A stretch of 64,000 nt of DNA from contig PUFA01000034.1 of the NCBI GenBank assembly GCA_003508835.1, positions 868,001 to 932,000 on the forward strand. Reading direction: 5' to 3'. Positions within the stretch are counted from its first letter, which is position 1. Every line of letters starts with the position of its first letter. This DNA is from Eonycteris spelaea. Lineage: Eukaryota; Chordata; Mammalia; Chiroptera; Pteropodidae. Below, one piece after another: positions 45,873 to 56,617 of this stretch. A program made the translations under genes and the position numbers. The notes under the pieces are model-generated. The model did no database searches. It was not told the origin of the DNA and saw nothing but the letters and a program-made list of their open reading frames with translations.

Positions 45873-46224
45873 CGCGTGAGAAGGAGAAACACATGCCAAG
45901 CAAAGGGCAGAGGTGGCAGCAGGAAAAAATGCCATGTGCTCCCAATAACCACATGTCCAGCCCTGCCCGTGATCCCGTTTTCCAGACGCGCCTCCTGTCG
46001 GGAGCCATTTTGGGAAGCCATTATGAGGCACTGAAGAAGTCACGTAGCTAAAAGCCGTAGTATGGCAGCTGAGCTTAAAACAATGGTTCTAGGAAACAGG
46101 ACATTGAGTTTCCTTGGTAAGCCTCATAAAGTCCCCTTTTAAGGTAATGGAATATTACACTACCATGAAAACAAGAATGTGTATGATCTTGTGTAATTGA
46201 CAAGCATCGTTTTAGGTATGTATG
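45873..46224. other. Unique sequence, no recognised feature
   Basis: Short spacer between the GT array and an LTR-like segment. Confidence 0.45.
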
Positions 46225-46350
46225 GTGTGCTTTGCTATGGTAACCTGGTGATTGATTATGGTATAAAAAATCACATAAAAAGGCTGTGCTAAATAAACTC
46301 GGGGCTGCAGCTCTGACTGCACGCCCTCCCGAAGCACTTTTCTGTCTTCT
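46225..46350 (+). mobile_element. Possible retroviral LTR fragment (TATA to polyadenylation signal)
   Basis: TATAAAAAA at 46,262-46,270 is followed 30 bp later by AATAAA (46,292-46,297), then ctcggggctgcagctctga and a C/T-rich stretch. TATA and AATAAA this close are typical of LTR U3/R junctions. Family not recognised; boundaries uncertain. Confidence 0.4.
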
Positions 46351-46989
46351 TTTTTTCCCTTCGGCTTCACCCCCTCTTTCAGGTGCTGTTTGGTCTCAGC
46401 CGGCCTCCAGGGCCAGTCTGTGCCCGTGTCCGCCCACGCCCTGAGCTGCTCCGGCACCTGCAGTGCCATCTTTCTGCTCCTGCTTCCGGCTCCCCCGCCT
46501 CGCACACCCGCCCCTGCGAGCGGCCCTCTGTGAGGCCTGGCGACCGTGCCACTCCGAGCCGCGCTGCAGCCTGTGCCAGCTTCTGGGGCTGCCGGGTCCG
46601 TCCTCCTTTGCCTGGGGCAGGATCTCGCCCAGCGACCCCTTCACTGCGCGATTCCCAGGTCTGGGCAGTGGGAGCCACTGGTCCACGGCGGGGTGGCCTT
46701 TGCACGGGGACTGAGGGCCAACCTGGGAAAAGCCTCACACTCTCCCCTCCGCTGGGACCTGCCCAGCCTCCTGATCCGGAGCGGGTGAGCTTCCTTACAG
46801 GAGCCCTGGGGGCAAGGGCTTCCTTGTGAGTGGGGAGCCAGGCGGCACACGGGACTGATGACAGTCTCGGCTGTCAGTGGGAGGGGGCGGGGGTGTGCTG
46901 CGGCCAGTGTTCATCATCCCGTGAAGGCCCCTCCCCTGATCCCACATCCTGGGGAAGGAAGACTACAAGCAGAGCTGTGTCCTTTGTGA
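46351..46989. other. GC-rich sequence, no recognised feature
   Basis: Open in several overlapping frames with no recognisable protein. It may include LTR R/U5 sequence on the left. Confidence 0.45.
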
Positions 46990-47385
46990 AAATTAATAAA
47001 CAAAAACGTCATTTAGAATAAAGTCAGGCGCTAGAAGAGAGAACTCTGACCCGCGTGTCACTCGGCGCACACATTGAGCCCTGCAGGAAGTGAGGCGACC
47101 TTCCTACCGCAGCCGCAGGAAGAAGAGCTCCCTGCTCGCCCAGCAACAGCTCAGCCAATGGGAGGCGGCCAGACCCAGCCAATGAGAAGCCTCTGCTCTT
47201 CGACCTTCCGCTCTCCTCCAATAGACTTTTGTTTACAAGAGCCCCGCCCAGGTCCATGAAAGAGCGTTCCTCCCCTTTCCAGCTTCTCTGGGCTTGCACA
47301 TGGCTCACCATGAGACGTCATGTTCAGAATCCTACTTCTGTATTGTTCCCAAATAAACCCGTTTTGCTGGAGAAACGGCTGGCTA
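46990..47385 (+). mobile_element. ERV1-like solo LTR
   Basis: Three CCAAT boxes at 47,155, 47,179 and 47,218, a GC box (gccccgcccagg, about 47,241), and AATAAA at 47,352-47,357 followed by cccgttttgctggagaaac give the U3/R layout of class I endogenous retroviral LTRs. No gag, pol or env sequence adjoins it. Confidence 0.6.
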
Positions 47386-47404
47386 TTAGTTAAAGTTCAG
47401 TGCC

Positions 47405-47830
47405 TTGCACTAGCCTGCCAGGGCTGCCCTGACGAAGTGCCGTGAATGGGGAGGCTTAAGCAGAAGCCTGTTGTTCTGTGGTGTGGAAGCTGGATGTGCA
47501 AGATCGAGGTGTCACCATGGTCCGGTCCTTCCGAGGCTGTGAGGGAGGATCTGTCCCAGGCCTCTCTCCTGGGCCTGTAGGTGGCTGTCCTCTCCCTGTG
47601 TCTTCACATCATCTTGCCTCTGTGCATGTCTGTCTCTGGGTCCAAATTCCCCCCTTTTTAAGGACACCAGTCATATTGAATTAGGGACCCACCCTACCCC
47701 ACTATGACCTCATCTTAACTAATTACATCTGCAGTGACCCTGTCTCCATATAAGGTCGCCTTCTGAGGTCCTGGGGATTAAGACTTCAACATACCAATTT
47801 TCAGGAAGACAATTCAGCCCACAACAGTCA
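47405..47830 (-). mobile_element. MaLR (MLT1-type) LTR, antisense
   Basis: Ordered antisense landmarks: agcctgccagggctgccctg, gtggaagctggatgtgcaag, tctctcctgggcctgtaggt, aaggacaccagtcatattga, ctaattacatctgcagtgac, agacttcaacataccaattt and attcagcccacaaca. Nearly full length. Confidence 0.85.
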
Positions 47831-48239
47831 TTGTTCCCTGTAGCACACTGGAACCCTGGCACAGCTGCTGTTAACACGTTGGGGAGGACACATATCACCC
47901 CACTCCAGGCTGCATGGTGTGAGCATCCCAGGGGCTCAGGCAGCCACCAGGAGCGACCTCTATACCTATGGAACCCTGCAGCCAGCACAGAATGACAAGA
48001 TAAACCCTTCTTGTGACCTCCAAAGTGGCTCTGATGGCCCTGAGCCACGGCAGGGAGCTCAGTGCCAGGAACAGCAAGAGAAGCACCTGCCCCATCCCTC
48101 GGTCGGGAAGCGGACATGTTCCTGGTGCACGCGGAGCTCCCGAAGACACCTGGCTGAGGCGAGACCTCTGCATGAGCAGAAAGGAGCCCCCGGCCAGGCT
48201 GTGTGCAGCACACGCCCCCCCCCTCACTAAAGCGTAACA
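47831..48239. other. Unique sequence, no recognised feature
   Basis: No gene recognised. The frame at 47,719-48,240 (minus) runs across the MaLR LTR and is not a gene. Confidence 0.5.
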
Positions 48240-48345
48240 CGATAAAGGAGTGGTTTCTATCTCAGTTCATCTCTGTAATGCTAGAAAACAGCCCGGTGTC
48301 GACGCTTAATATATTTGTGGAGAATGAATGGGCGACAGAGAGACA
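48240..48345 (+). mobile_element. L2 3' end relic
   Basis: tctgtaatgctagaaaacag, cccggtgtcgacgcttaata and tttgtggagaatgaatggg follow the sense L2 3' end (ctagcacagtgcctggcac to gttgaatgaatg). Confidence 0.55.
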
Positions 48346-48434
48346 AGACATTTCGGACCTCTTGAAGGAAAATCAATGTATCAATTAGTCTTCTGTTAGA
48401 AGCGGTGCTGGGTGCTATGAAGAGCACCCAGCAA

Positions 48435-48560
48435 TGACATGGCCCATTAATTCAGTCATCGACTCGGTAAACAATCCGTTGAGACCTTCTCCTGTGCTAA
48501 GGGCTCCATTAATGTTGAGATTACTAAGATGGACTGGTCCAGACACTCGGGTTGACAATC
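48435..48560 (-). mobile_element. L2 relic, antisense
   Basis: ttaattcagtcatcgactcg, ccgttgagaccttctcctgt, gctaagggctccattaatgt follow antisense L2 order. It faces the sense copy 90 bp to its left. Confidence 0.5.
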
Positions 48561-48892
48561 ATGAGTAACAAATGAGCAGAGTCAGAGTCCACTCCCATGC
48601 CGGACTGTGCGGGCCTGATGGCTGGGCTGCAATTAGGGTTTTCAGCAAAGGAAAACCAAGATGGCGAGAAAAACTGGTCAAGACTTCAGGAAAAAGAGTG
48701 CCCTGTGGTCAGCACTGCTCAAGGAGAGGTAGAGGGTGGGAGCATGGGAAACGGATGCAAGTCACACAAGACGCGAGACAGGGTGATGAGGTGAAAGAGC
48801 AAGGCCATATTTTCATTTTCCTGGGAACAAGTGTTGCAAAATCACAGGAAATGAGACAAGATGAGTATACGAGCCTAATCCTACAGATCAAG
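48561..48892. other. Unique sequence, no recognised feature
   Basis: No gene recognised. Confidence 0.45.
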
Positions 48893-49137
48893 GATTGGCC
48901 AGCCTTTCCTGTAAAGGACCAGATAGTAAATACGTCAGGCTTTCTGGGCTGCATGTGATCTCGGTTGCAACTTCTCGACTCTCCTCTATGATATGAACAT
49001 GGCCATAGAAATACCTAGAGAAATGAGCAGGCTCTGTTCCAATAAAACTTTATTTATAAATGTTGAAATTTGATTTTCATATGATTCTCACATGTCATGA
49101 AATGTTATTGATTTCTTTTGCTTTTTTCCCCAACTTT

Positions 49138-49998
49138 AGTCTCTTTGGGCTACTGTAACAGAATACCATAGATGAGGCGGCTCATAAACAATAGTGATTT
49201 ATTTTTCACCATCCTGGCAGCCGGGAAGTTCAAGATCAAGGTGCCTGCAGATTCAGTATCTGGCAAGACCCCATTTCCTGGTTCACCGATGGCTTTCTTC
49301 TTAATCTAACCTCACACAGCTCTCTGGCATCTCTCTCTCTCTGTTTTACTCCCAGTTTAACTGAGACACAATTGACTCATAACTTTGTATTAATTTCAGA
49401 TGTACAGCTATGATTTGATATAAGGATATATTTTGAAACGATGACCACAATAAGTTTAATCAAGACCCATCCCCTCATATAGTTACAATGTTTTTTCCTC
49501 GTGATGAGAACTTCCTTAGCAACTTTCAGACATGTAACACGATGTTGTTAACTATATCCACTGTGCACACATCACATCCCCAGACCATTTATCTTATACT
49601 GGAAGTTTGTACCTTTGGAACACCTCTCGTTTCACCCACCCCACACCTCTGGTGACTGCCATTCTAATTCCTATTTTTATGAGGTTTGGTGTTTTTTTTT
49701 TTAGATTTTACATATAAGTGAGATAATACAGTATTTGTTTTTCTCTGTTTGACTTGTTTTACTTGGCATAATGTCCTCAAATCTCATCCATGTTGTCACA
49801 AATGGCAAGATTTCCTTCTTTTTTATGGCTGAATTATATTCCATTGTCTGGGGTCTCTTTTATAGAGGCACTAATCCCATTCATTAAGGCTCCCATCCTT
49901 ATGACCTGATCACCTTCCAACCCCCGCCCCCACACCAATGTCATGGATTTATGTGACAATGTATGAATTTTGGGGTACACAAACATTTAATTGACAGC
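49138..49998 (-). mobile_element. MaLR LTR, antisense, split by an L1
   Basis: Left part: gggctactgtaacagaatac, aagttcaagatcaaggtgcc, gattcagtatctggcaagac. Right part from 49,849: gggtctcttttatagaggca, ctaatcccattcattaaggc, atgacctgatcaccttccaa, atgaattttggggtacacaa. It is inserted in the hAT MITE. Confidence 0.8.
49331..49848 (-). mobile_element. L1MA-type 3' end, antisense, inserted in the MaLR LTR
   Basis: tttaactgagacacaattga, gtattaatttcagatgtaca, tcgtgatgagaacttcctta, cacctctggtgactgccatt, ataagtgagataatacagta, cttggcataatgtcctcaaa and gaattatattccattgtct follow antisense L1 3' order. A CT-rich stretch at the left edge is where the A-tail would lie. Confidence 0.85.
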
Positions 49999-50105
49999 AC
50001 TTTTAAACCTGTACAGAACATTCTTAGCTTGTGGCCATACAGAAACAGGTGGTCGCCACGTTTAGCCCGTGGGCCACAGTCTGCTGATCCCTGGCACACG
50101 TTGGT

Positions 50106-50243
50106 ATTTCCCAGACTTTAATATAAGATGCAGATTCTGACTAGTAGGGCAGAGGCAGGACGTGAGATTCTTGGTTTCAAACAAACTCCCAGGTGCAGCC
50201 CGCACAACGGGTCCGCAGACTCGCTTTGAGAACCACAGGTGTA
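50106..50243 (+). mobile_element. MER5A-type hAT MITE
   Basis: taatataagatgcagattct, caaactcccaggtgcagccc and cgctttgagaaccacagg correspond to MER5A in sense order; the 5' TIR is lost. Confidence 0.7.
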
Positions 50244-50809
50244 GAATCTCGGAGGCACAGCAGAGCACGTCAGCAAGGTGCGCGCACAGAGTGTGTCTGC
50301 CGAAAGGGGCAGTGGAGTGGACAGGCCTGTGGTCTGCAGAGACAGGGGCTGCTTGAAGTGGGCACCGCGGTTTCACGACCTGCCCACCCACCGTGGTGGG
50401 GAGGGCCGGGCCATGACAGGCCTTGAGTCCAAGGTGAAACATTCTCCATGAGCCTGAGAACCCCATGAACGTCTCCAGGCCGTCATTGCCAAATGCGTTG
50501 ACATTTGCCAACAGCCAAAATGTGGCATCTTTTCTTTTTTTTGCACATGTTGCTTCGACACAAAAGGTATGTGTCTATGTGCTATTGTGATTTATACCAA
50601 GACATATCTATTTGGTCTTTGTCCCACTTCTGGCATAGAGCTCCTAAAATCTTTGGAATTTCCTAAGTGATGAGAAAATAAAGGTGTCTTTTGTGACAGT
50701 AATGAGTTGACTTCTAGACTGTACCTAAAGAAAGGGGCTGGTTGCCAAGGAAACCATCCACATGATTAGGGAGTTGGAAATTTCTGTCCCACTCCTGACT
50801 TTCCAGGAG
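50244..50809. other. Unique sequence, no recognised feature
   Basis: No gene recognised. 50,240-50,420 is GC-rich. Confidence 0.5.
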
Positions 50810-51272
50810 GGGAGAGGGGCTGGAGGTTGGATCGGTCACCAATGGACAATGACTTAACCAATCACATCTGTGTAGCGAAGCTGCCATACTAAACCCAAAA
50901 GGACAGGGTTCAGAGCACTTCCGGGCTGGCGGGCACAGTGGCTCTCTCGGAAGGCACGGAAGCTCTGCGCCCTTCCCCCACACCTCGCTCTGTGTATCTC
51001 CTTCATCAAACTTCCCGAGGTACATCCTTTTCTAATAAACCAGGGACCTGAGCAGATGTTTCTCTGAGTTTTGTGAGCCACTCTAGCAAATTAGCAGAAC
51101 CAAAAGAGCGGGTTGTGGGAACCTCTAATTTATAGCTACTAAAGGGGTTCAGAACAGGCCCTCCCTCCGTAGACCTGCCACTTTGGCACATGGGCTGTCT
51201 TGAGTTGAAGGCATTCGAGACCCTGCGGGCTAATGAGAAACTTTTACCTCTCCCTTGAAGAATTTAGAACAA

Positions 51273-51330
51273 CAACAACAACAACAACAACAATAATAAA
51301 ATGAATGAATAAAAAAATAAAAATAAAGAA
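51273..51330. repeat. (AAC)n plus A-rich microsatellite
   Basis: AAC x8, then AAT and AATAAA-like units; inside the LTR mosaic. Confidence 0.9.
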
Positions 51331-52015
51331 TTTAAATTGAAGCCTTGCCCATAGTAAGAGTCAGCACCAGAAATAACTTCTTATGACCTATCTGTAGAGC
51401 AGGCCAAACATCCAATTACTGAACATCTGCTCTTCATATTGCCCTGCAAATGTCCCTGCTCCCCTCTGCAGTCCCACGCGCCTTGCCTCATCCTCAGCTC
51501 AGACTGCCATACATCTCTCATTTCCCTTTTCTCACAGATGTGGGGTCTCTGACCCTTGGGTGTGCGGGGTTCCCATACACTCATTCGTGAGTAAATTCCG
51601 TCATTTTCTCTTTTTCATCTATCTCATGTCAATTTAATCATTAGGCCAGCCAAAAGAATGTAGGAGAGTGAAGGACATGTCTCCCTTCCCCGCACCGGTC
51701 AGTCAGAAGCCCAGGGGACAACCTGGACTTGTGATTGCTGTCTGAACCCAAGGCAGGGGTCTTTAGAGTCTCTGGTCTATAGCCAGTTGGTCAGACACAG
51801 GTGATGACCTGGGGTCTTGACCGGCTTCTGAAGTGGGCCAGGGTGGGGGTTGGGGAGGTCGTCAAGGCCAGTCTTGTGGACCGGAGCCCTCAGCCTGTGG
51901 CATCTGACGCTGCCTCTGGGGGATAGTGTCAGGGTCGAGCTGAACTGAGTTGAATTCCCAGACACCCTGCTGGTGTCCTAGAATGGCTTGTTTGCTTGGG
52001 GAAGACCCCACCCCT

Positions 52016-52016
<1 letters not shown>

Positions 52017-52051
<35 letters not shown>
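52017..52051. repeat. (AC)17 microsatellite in the LTR
   Basis: Perfect AC run of about 35 bp at the right end of the LTR mosaic. Confidence 0.95.
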
Positions 52052-52052
<1 letters not shown>

Positions 52053-52060
52053 CAGAATCG

Positions 52061-53740
52061 GGCCAGGAACTAATAGAGCTAAGTATCCGAAGAGCCCTCT
52101 TAACAGCAAACGCAGGTGAAAATGTGTCATGTGTCATCGGGAACCGATGTCCCCACTCTCTGCGGCAGGAGTGGGAATGCAGGGCCAACCGGCAGCCCTG
52201 ACGAGAGCTGGGGAGGCCGCAGGGAGCAAGCCCACAGGTAGGAGCCAGCTCTCCCAGTCCCTCTGTCCAAGGTCCCCTGAACTGTGACAGCTGGCAAGCC
52301 AGGGCCTGATGCTGCAAGACGCAGTCTCCGGATGGCTAGACCGCAGGCCTCTCTCGTGAGCACACCCCATGTTCTCATCACGTATGCATGTCTGAAATAA
52401 AGCCTAAAGCATGTTGTCTTAACAACAGCCAGTGTGCATAATTTGGCTCGATATATTTAATAGACATTTAGTAACAATTAAAAGATGAGATAAAGCAGAT
52501 ACTTAAAATGCCGTGGAAACCAGCTTGTTATGTTCAAAATATGCCCAAATAATGCTTTTGTGTGTTTAAAATAACACAAAAAGCAAATGGTTTTTTTCGT
52601 AGACAATAAAAATATAGATAAGCAAAAAAGAAAGGGGGAGTCCAGTCCCCCAGGGGGTCAATCAACTGATCCTGAAGGCTCGTCCCCAGAGGCTGGCTGT
52701 GCTGCTCCAGGGTCCTGGCCTCCTGCGAGGAGCCCGTGTCCGCTGCCACCTGCTTCTGGTACCCCCCTGCATTGAAGGCTGGGCTCATGGGCTACTTCCC
52801 TGGCCCACCTCCCCCGCACCCCTCCCTGGCCCACCTCCCTGGCCCCGTCCACCCGCTGCCCAGGGCTGCACGAAGACCCTTCCCAAGGCCTTGCTGAAGT
52901 GGAGACCATTCTAGAACTGTCCCTTCTCTCCCTTGCAAACTCTAGCAATCAGGTGTGGATTTGGATAAGAAGCTACCTGCAAACTGCTGACCTTCGTTAC
53001 ACCTCCATTACACCTTCAGGCTCTAGTGAGCTAAGGCATTCAGTTAGCCGGAGGTCAGAAGGGCTCAGGGAAGTCGCTCTGAGGGAGAGAGAAGGAAGCA
53101 GGGTGTAGAGTTGACATTTTGAAAAGCCAGAGGGAGAGAACAAAGTTCAAGGGCGCTGGCACCTGGGGAGAGGGAGAGGGAGGGAAGGGGGAAGAGAGAG
53201 GGACACGGCCCTCCCCGCCCCACTCCCCCACTTCTCAGAGGTCGGTGGGGAGCCCGGCCCCGCGGCTGAATTTGTCCATAAAGTGCTTCTTTATTAGGAC
53301 GATGAGTGTCTGGAGGAAAAAACCCGTCATTCTGATTGTGAGTCTTCGAAGCCCAGATTTAGAACCAGCGGCTTCACTGAGCGCTCACACTGCACCGGAA
53401 GCGCTCACCTGTGCTCACCTGTCGGTCTGTCTGTCCCCGCCCTGCCCCACCCTGTCCCTCCACCCCTCCCCCCACCCGGCCTGTCTCCTGCGGTTCGCTC
53501 AGCCCTAAGCCTGGGCTTTGGTTCTGTTTGGGGCACTGACTGAATCCCACTCAGAAGCCCAACGCCGTCCACGAGGAAGGAAGTTCTTTCACGTGCTCCC
53601 TGTTGCCAAGGCGACCACTTCCTTAGGATCCAAAACATTGACATCTCTCTGCCTTGCATCTGTTTTATGGTCAGATTTTTTCCTGCAGTGACATCTAGTG
53701 ACCACGGGGGAAATAAACCCCCAATGATTGATGCCTGGCC
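52061..53740. other. Unique sequence with C-rich and purine-rich tracts
   Basis: 52,785-52,860 has three imperfect copies of a ctccctggcccac-type unit. 53,160-53,205 is GA/GGA-rich. The frame at 53,405-54,073 (minus) is GC-driven, with no recognised domain. No gene recognised. Confidence 0.5.
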
Positions 53741-54060
53741 AGGAAGGAGATCATTTTGGAGTAGGGAGGGCCAGGTGGCGCCCCGGCTCTGACACCCCGC
53801 CCCCCTGTCCCCCTGCCCAGCCTCAGGGCCCCCACCGGGGCTCCGGCAGCCCTCACCGCCCAGGCTCCTAAGGGTGGCTGCCTTGGACACTTCCACGCGC
53901 GCTGCACCCGCGTGGGGCCGGCGCCCCTCGTCACCGTGGCGCTCACGACGCGGCCCAGCCCTCGGCGGCTCCCGCCCGGAGCCTTCGCATCGTGGCGCGA
54001 CTGTCTCCGGATCTGAGGGCACCTCCTCTGACACGGAGCAAGAGGAACCTGGACTTCCTG
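53741..54060. other. CpG-rich block
   Basis: CpG frequent, especially 53,890-54,010. No exon recognised. Confidence 0.45.
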
Positions 54061-55799
54061 TCCTGGCTGTCACCGCTGACGCTGGAGGGGCCGCGGACAG
54101 ACCTGACCATCAAGCTAAGGACATCGGGTGGTCATATGAAGCGTAACAAATGATGGCGATGAAATCTTTTGTTAATCAGAGGCCCTCCGGCGACCTTGAG
54201 AAGGGACACGCGGTGACACGCCGCAGAGAGAATCTTCCCCACAGGCCGGCCGCCTCCTGCCCTAGTAGGAGCAGTCCGGTCATTTGTCATGGAGACCCCA
54301 GGGGTGCAGATGGCCAGCCCGGGATGGATTCAGGACCTGCAAGGTCCTTCCGTTGCTGTTTCATGGACCCCATCGCCACGGGTCAGCCTGATGTCCACCT
54401 CTGTCCACTACGTGGGAGAGGCCACCAGCGGCCAGCGTCTTTTGTACCTCCGGGTATTCTCACCTTTGCAAGGTGACCTTGCGACTCTCCCATCAAGAGG
54501 CGGGGTCACCTGCCTTCTACTGCGAAGAGAGCTGCCCTCCGCCCTGAGCGACCAGGACTAGACAACCCAGACGCAGGGAGAGGTGGGGGAAAGGTCACCC
54601 CAGGCGGAGGCGACCCCAACGGGAAGGGAAGGGTGGGGGCGGGAGCGGGTTCTGCAAAACGTGTGGTGGGCGGGGCGCGAACGCAAGGGGAAGGCGTGGC
54701 CGCATTGCAAGTGGGGGATGGAAAGAAAGCAGGTGGTGGGGGTGGGGAGGAGGCTCTTTGGGGATGTCAAATAACCTCCACAAAGCCATTCCGGCAAATT
54801 CTCCCAGCGCAAGCACTCCAGCCGTGCCTACTGGTGGTCGGCCACAGATGCGCCCTCTCTCTGGAAAGGGAAAAGCAAACGCGACGTTTTCTGCAACTTC
54901 ATGCCAGAGTGGCAATGGTCTCCTTTGCTTCCACTGGTTCTTTCCTGTGCCAAAAGGTGACGTCCCAGAGGCGGCCGGTGTCCCCCCTACACGAAAGAAG
55001 ATGGATGGCTGAGGCCCCGAGAGGGACTATTGTTTTGCCAGCTTTGTTCAATCGCTGAGTAAAACACTTTCTTTCACAAAATGCAGCATTGCCCCAGAGG
55101 TAACAAAAAGCCCTCCTTCTGGGCTGTGCCTTCTCGCCTCTGAGAAAGACCGCACGCGAGGAGTCATTCCTGCCCGTCGGCGCCAGCTGCCAGGAAATCA
55201 GAACCTCGTGAGGTGGGAAAACCCCGTTTGTCAAATCCAGAGAGGCCTTTGGGATGCCAGAACCTGAAGCCCAGAGCGTTGGGCCCGACCGGGCAACCCG
55301 CCTTCTCCAGGTCGGGCTCCGCGCCGTTTTTAGAAAGAGCGATGCACGAAGACACCATCTGAGAAGCGACATAAAATGTCCTTCCCAGGCTGCGGAGCCA
55401 TCGGCTTATTATGTCACCTGCCGTGGGGCCGCTAGGATTCGCCAGCTATAAGCAGAGCCCTCTCTCCATGCCGTGGGGTCCCCCGGTCTCATGGCCGTTT
55501 ACTGGAACTTGCCGAGGCCGGGAGGGCAGTGGGTCCCCATGGTGGCTGGTCCCCGTGGTGGCTGCTCCATGCGACCGCCAGCTGTGCCCAGGGTGAGCAA
55601 TAGCTTCTTCAGGCTGGTCCTCGGGCTGCCCCGAACGTTAGTTCTGCAAAGCGGGTACACAATGGCTGCTTCCTCTTGTCACCAGGTTTGGCGAGGACAC
55701 TCCTGCTATGTGAACGTGGTGAGGAAGACCGCCCGCGGCTTTGAAAAACACCTTTTGTCCAAATCAACGAAAAGTTTTCTTTTCTGAAACTCATTTTCA
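54061..55799. other. Unique sequence, no recognised feature
   Basis: 54,580-54,760 is G-rich and purine-rich on the plus strand. 55,545-55,566 repeats GGTGGCTG-type words. Overlapping frames have no recognisable protein. Confidence 0.5.
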
Positions 55800-55970
55800 A
55801 AATTCTATACCTGCGCAGTCTGTTAGAATTTTCCAGAATGATGGAAATATTCTATATCTGCTCTATCTCCTGTGGTGGCTACTGGTCACATGTGGCTTTT
55901 GGGTACTTAAAATGTGGTGACTGCAACCGAGGAGATAACTCTTAAATGTTGCTTACCTTTAATTATGTCA
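55800..55970 (+). mobile_element. hAT-Charlie MITE (MER1/MER3/MER33-like)
   Basis: gaatgatggaaatattctat, ctggtggctactggtcaca-like sequence and acatgtggcttttgggtact, followed by taaaatgtggtgactgcaac, match a recalled short hAT MITE. The exact subfamily is uncertain. Confidence 0.65.
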
Positions 55971-55974
55971 TCTA

Positions 55975-56445
55975 TCCAACTGTTACAGTTATGCGGCTCC
56001 TTGTAAAGATTAACAGACACGTTCCACATGACCCAGCAATTCCGCTCCTAGGCATTTAGCTGAGAGAAATGCAGACATATGAACACGCAGAGAATCGTAT
56101 TCAGAAGTTCGTAGCAGCTTTATTCATAATAGCCAGGCACTGGAAACGACTCAAATGTTTGCCAACTGATGACTGAAAAAACCAACTGCGGTCCATCCGT
56201 ACAATGGCATCCCACCGGAGGAAAAAGGGGACACACTTCTGGTCACAGCGACTCTGCTAAGTGAAGGAAGCAGGACTTACAACGCGTGACTTCATTTACC
56301 TAGGAAACGCACAGTGGCAGTCAGCAGGTCAGTGGTTGCCGAAGGCTGGGGACAGGGGACAGGGGATGAGAGAGACTACTGAAGACACAGCAGGACACAG
56401 GTATTCTAGATCTCGAATGTGGTCGTGGTTCCTTCTGGGTCTTAT
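55975..56445 (+). mobile_element. L1M 3' end relic
   Basis: acatgacccagcaattccgc, tgcagacatatgaacacgca, agcagctttattcataatag, tccgtacaatggcatcccac, tcagtggttgccgaaggctg and attctagatctcgaatgtgg follow sense L1M 3' order. Confidence 0.85.
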
Positions 56446-56583
56446 TGGTGTCTTTAAAGGAAAAAAGTGCTCCATCCCCCAGGCTGGGACTTTCTGGGGA
56501 CCCGCGACGACCTTCGACATGTATCACCACCGGACAGCCCAGTGCTCCAGAATCTTCCAGGGCTCCCCAGACGACCCCGCCGA

Positions 56584-56617
56584 GGGAAATTACAACCCTA
56601 GGGAAATTACAACCCGA
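56584..56617. repeat. Two-copy 17-bp direct repeat
   Basis: GGGAAATTACAACCCTA followed directly by GGGAAATTACAACCCGA, a recent small tandem duplication. Confidence 0.9.

Larger units (their letters stand above)
48893..50097 (+). mobile_element. hAT-Charlie MITE (MER58/MER1-like), split by an LTR
   Basis: Left part 48,893-49,137: ggattggccagcctttcctg, ggaccagatagtaaatacgt, ttccaataaaactttattta, catatgattctcacatgtca. Right part from about 49,999: ttttaaacctgtacagaaca, ttcttagcttgtggccatac, tgggccacagtctgctgatc. Terminal inverted repeats are degenerate. Everything between is a later insertion. Confidence 0.75.
50810..52060 (+). mobile_element. ERV LTR mosaic
   Basis: Left block 50,810-51,160 has CCAAT-type sequences, AATAAA at 51,034-51,039 and gttttgtgagccactctagc, gtgggaacctctaatttata. 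Right block 51,690-52,060 has tcagaagcccaggggacaac, gggatagtgtcagggtcgag and gacaccctgctggtgtccta, downstream parts of the same recalled LTR type. 51,200-51,690 (gtggggtctctgacccttgg, attaggccagccaaaagaat) looks like a second LTR-type segment between them. Subfamilies not assigned. No internal viral genes. Confidence 0.6.

Noticed and set aside
45472..46043. His/Thr/Ser-rich minus frames up to 178 codons
   Set aside because: Shadows of the GT-rich array at 45,596-45,872.
53687..53712. Possible reverse CTCF motif (gacatctagtgaccacg)
   Set aside because: Two deviations in the core bases, weaker than the three sites listed.
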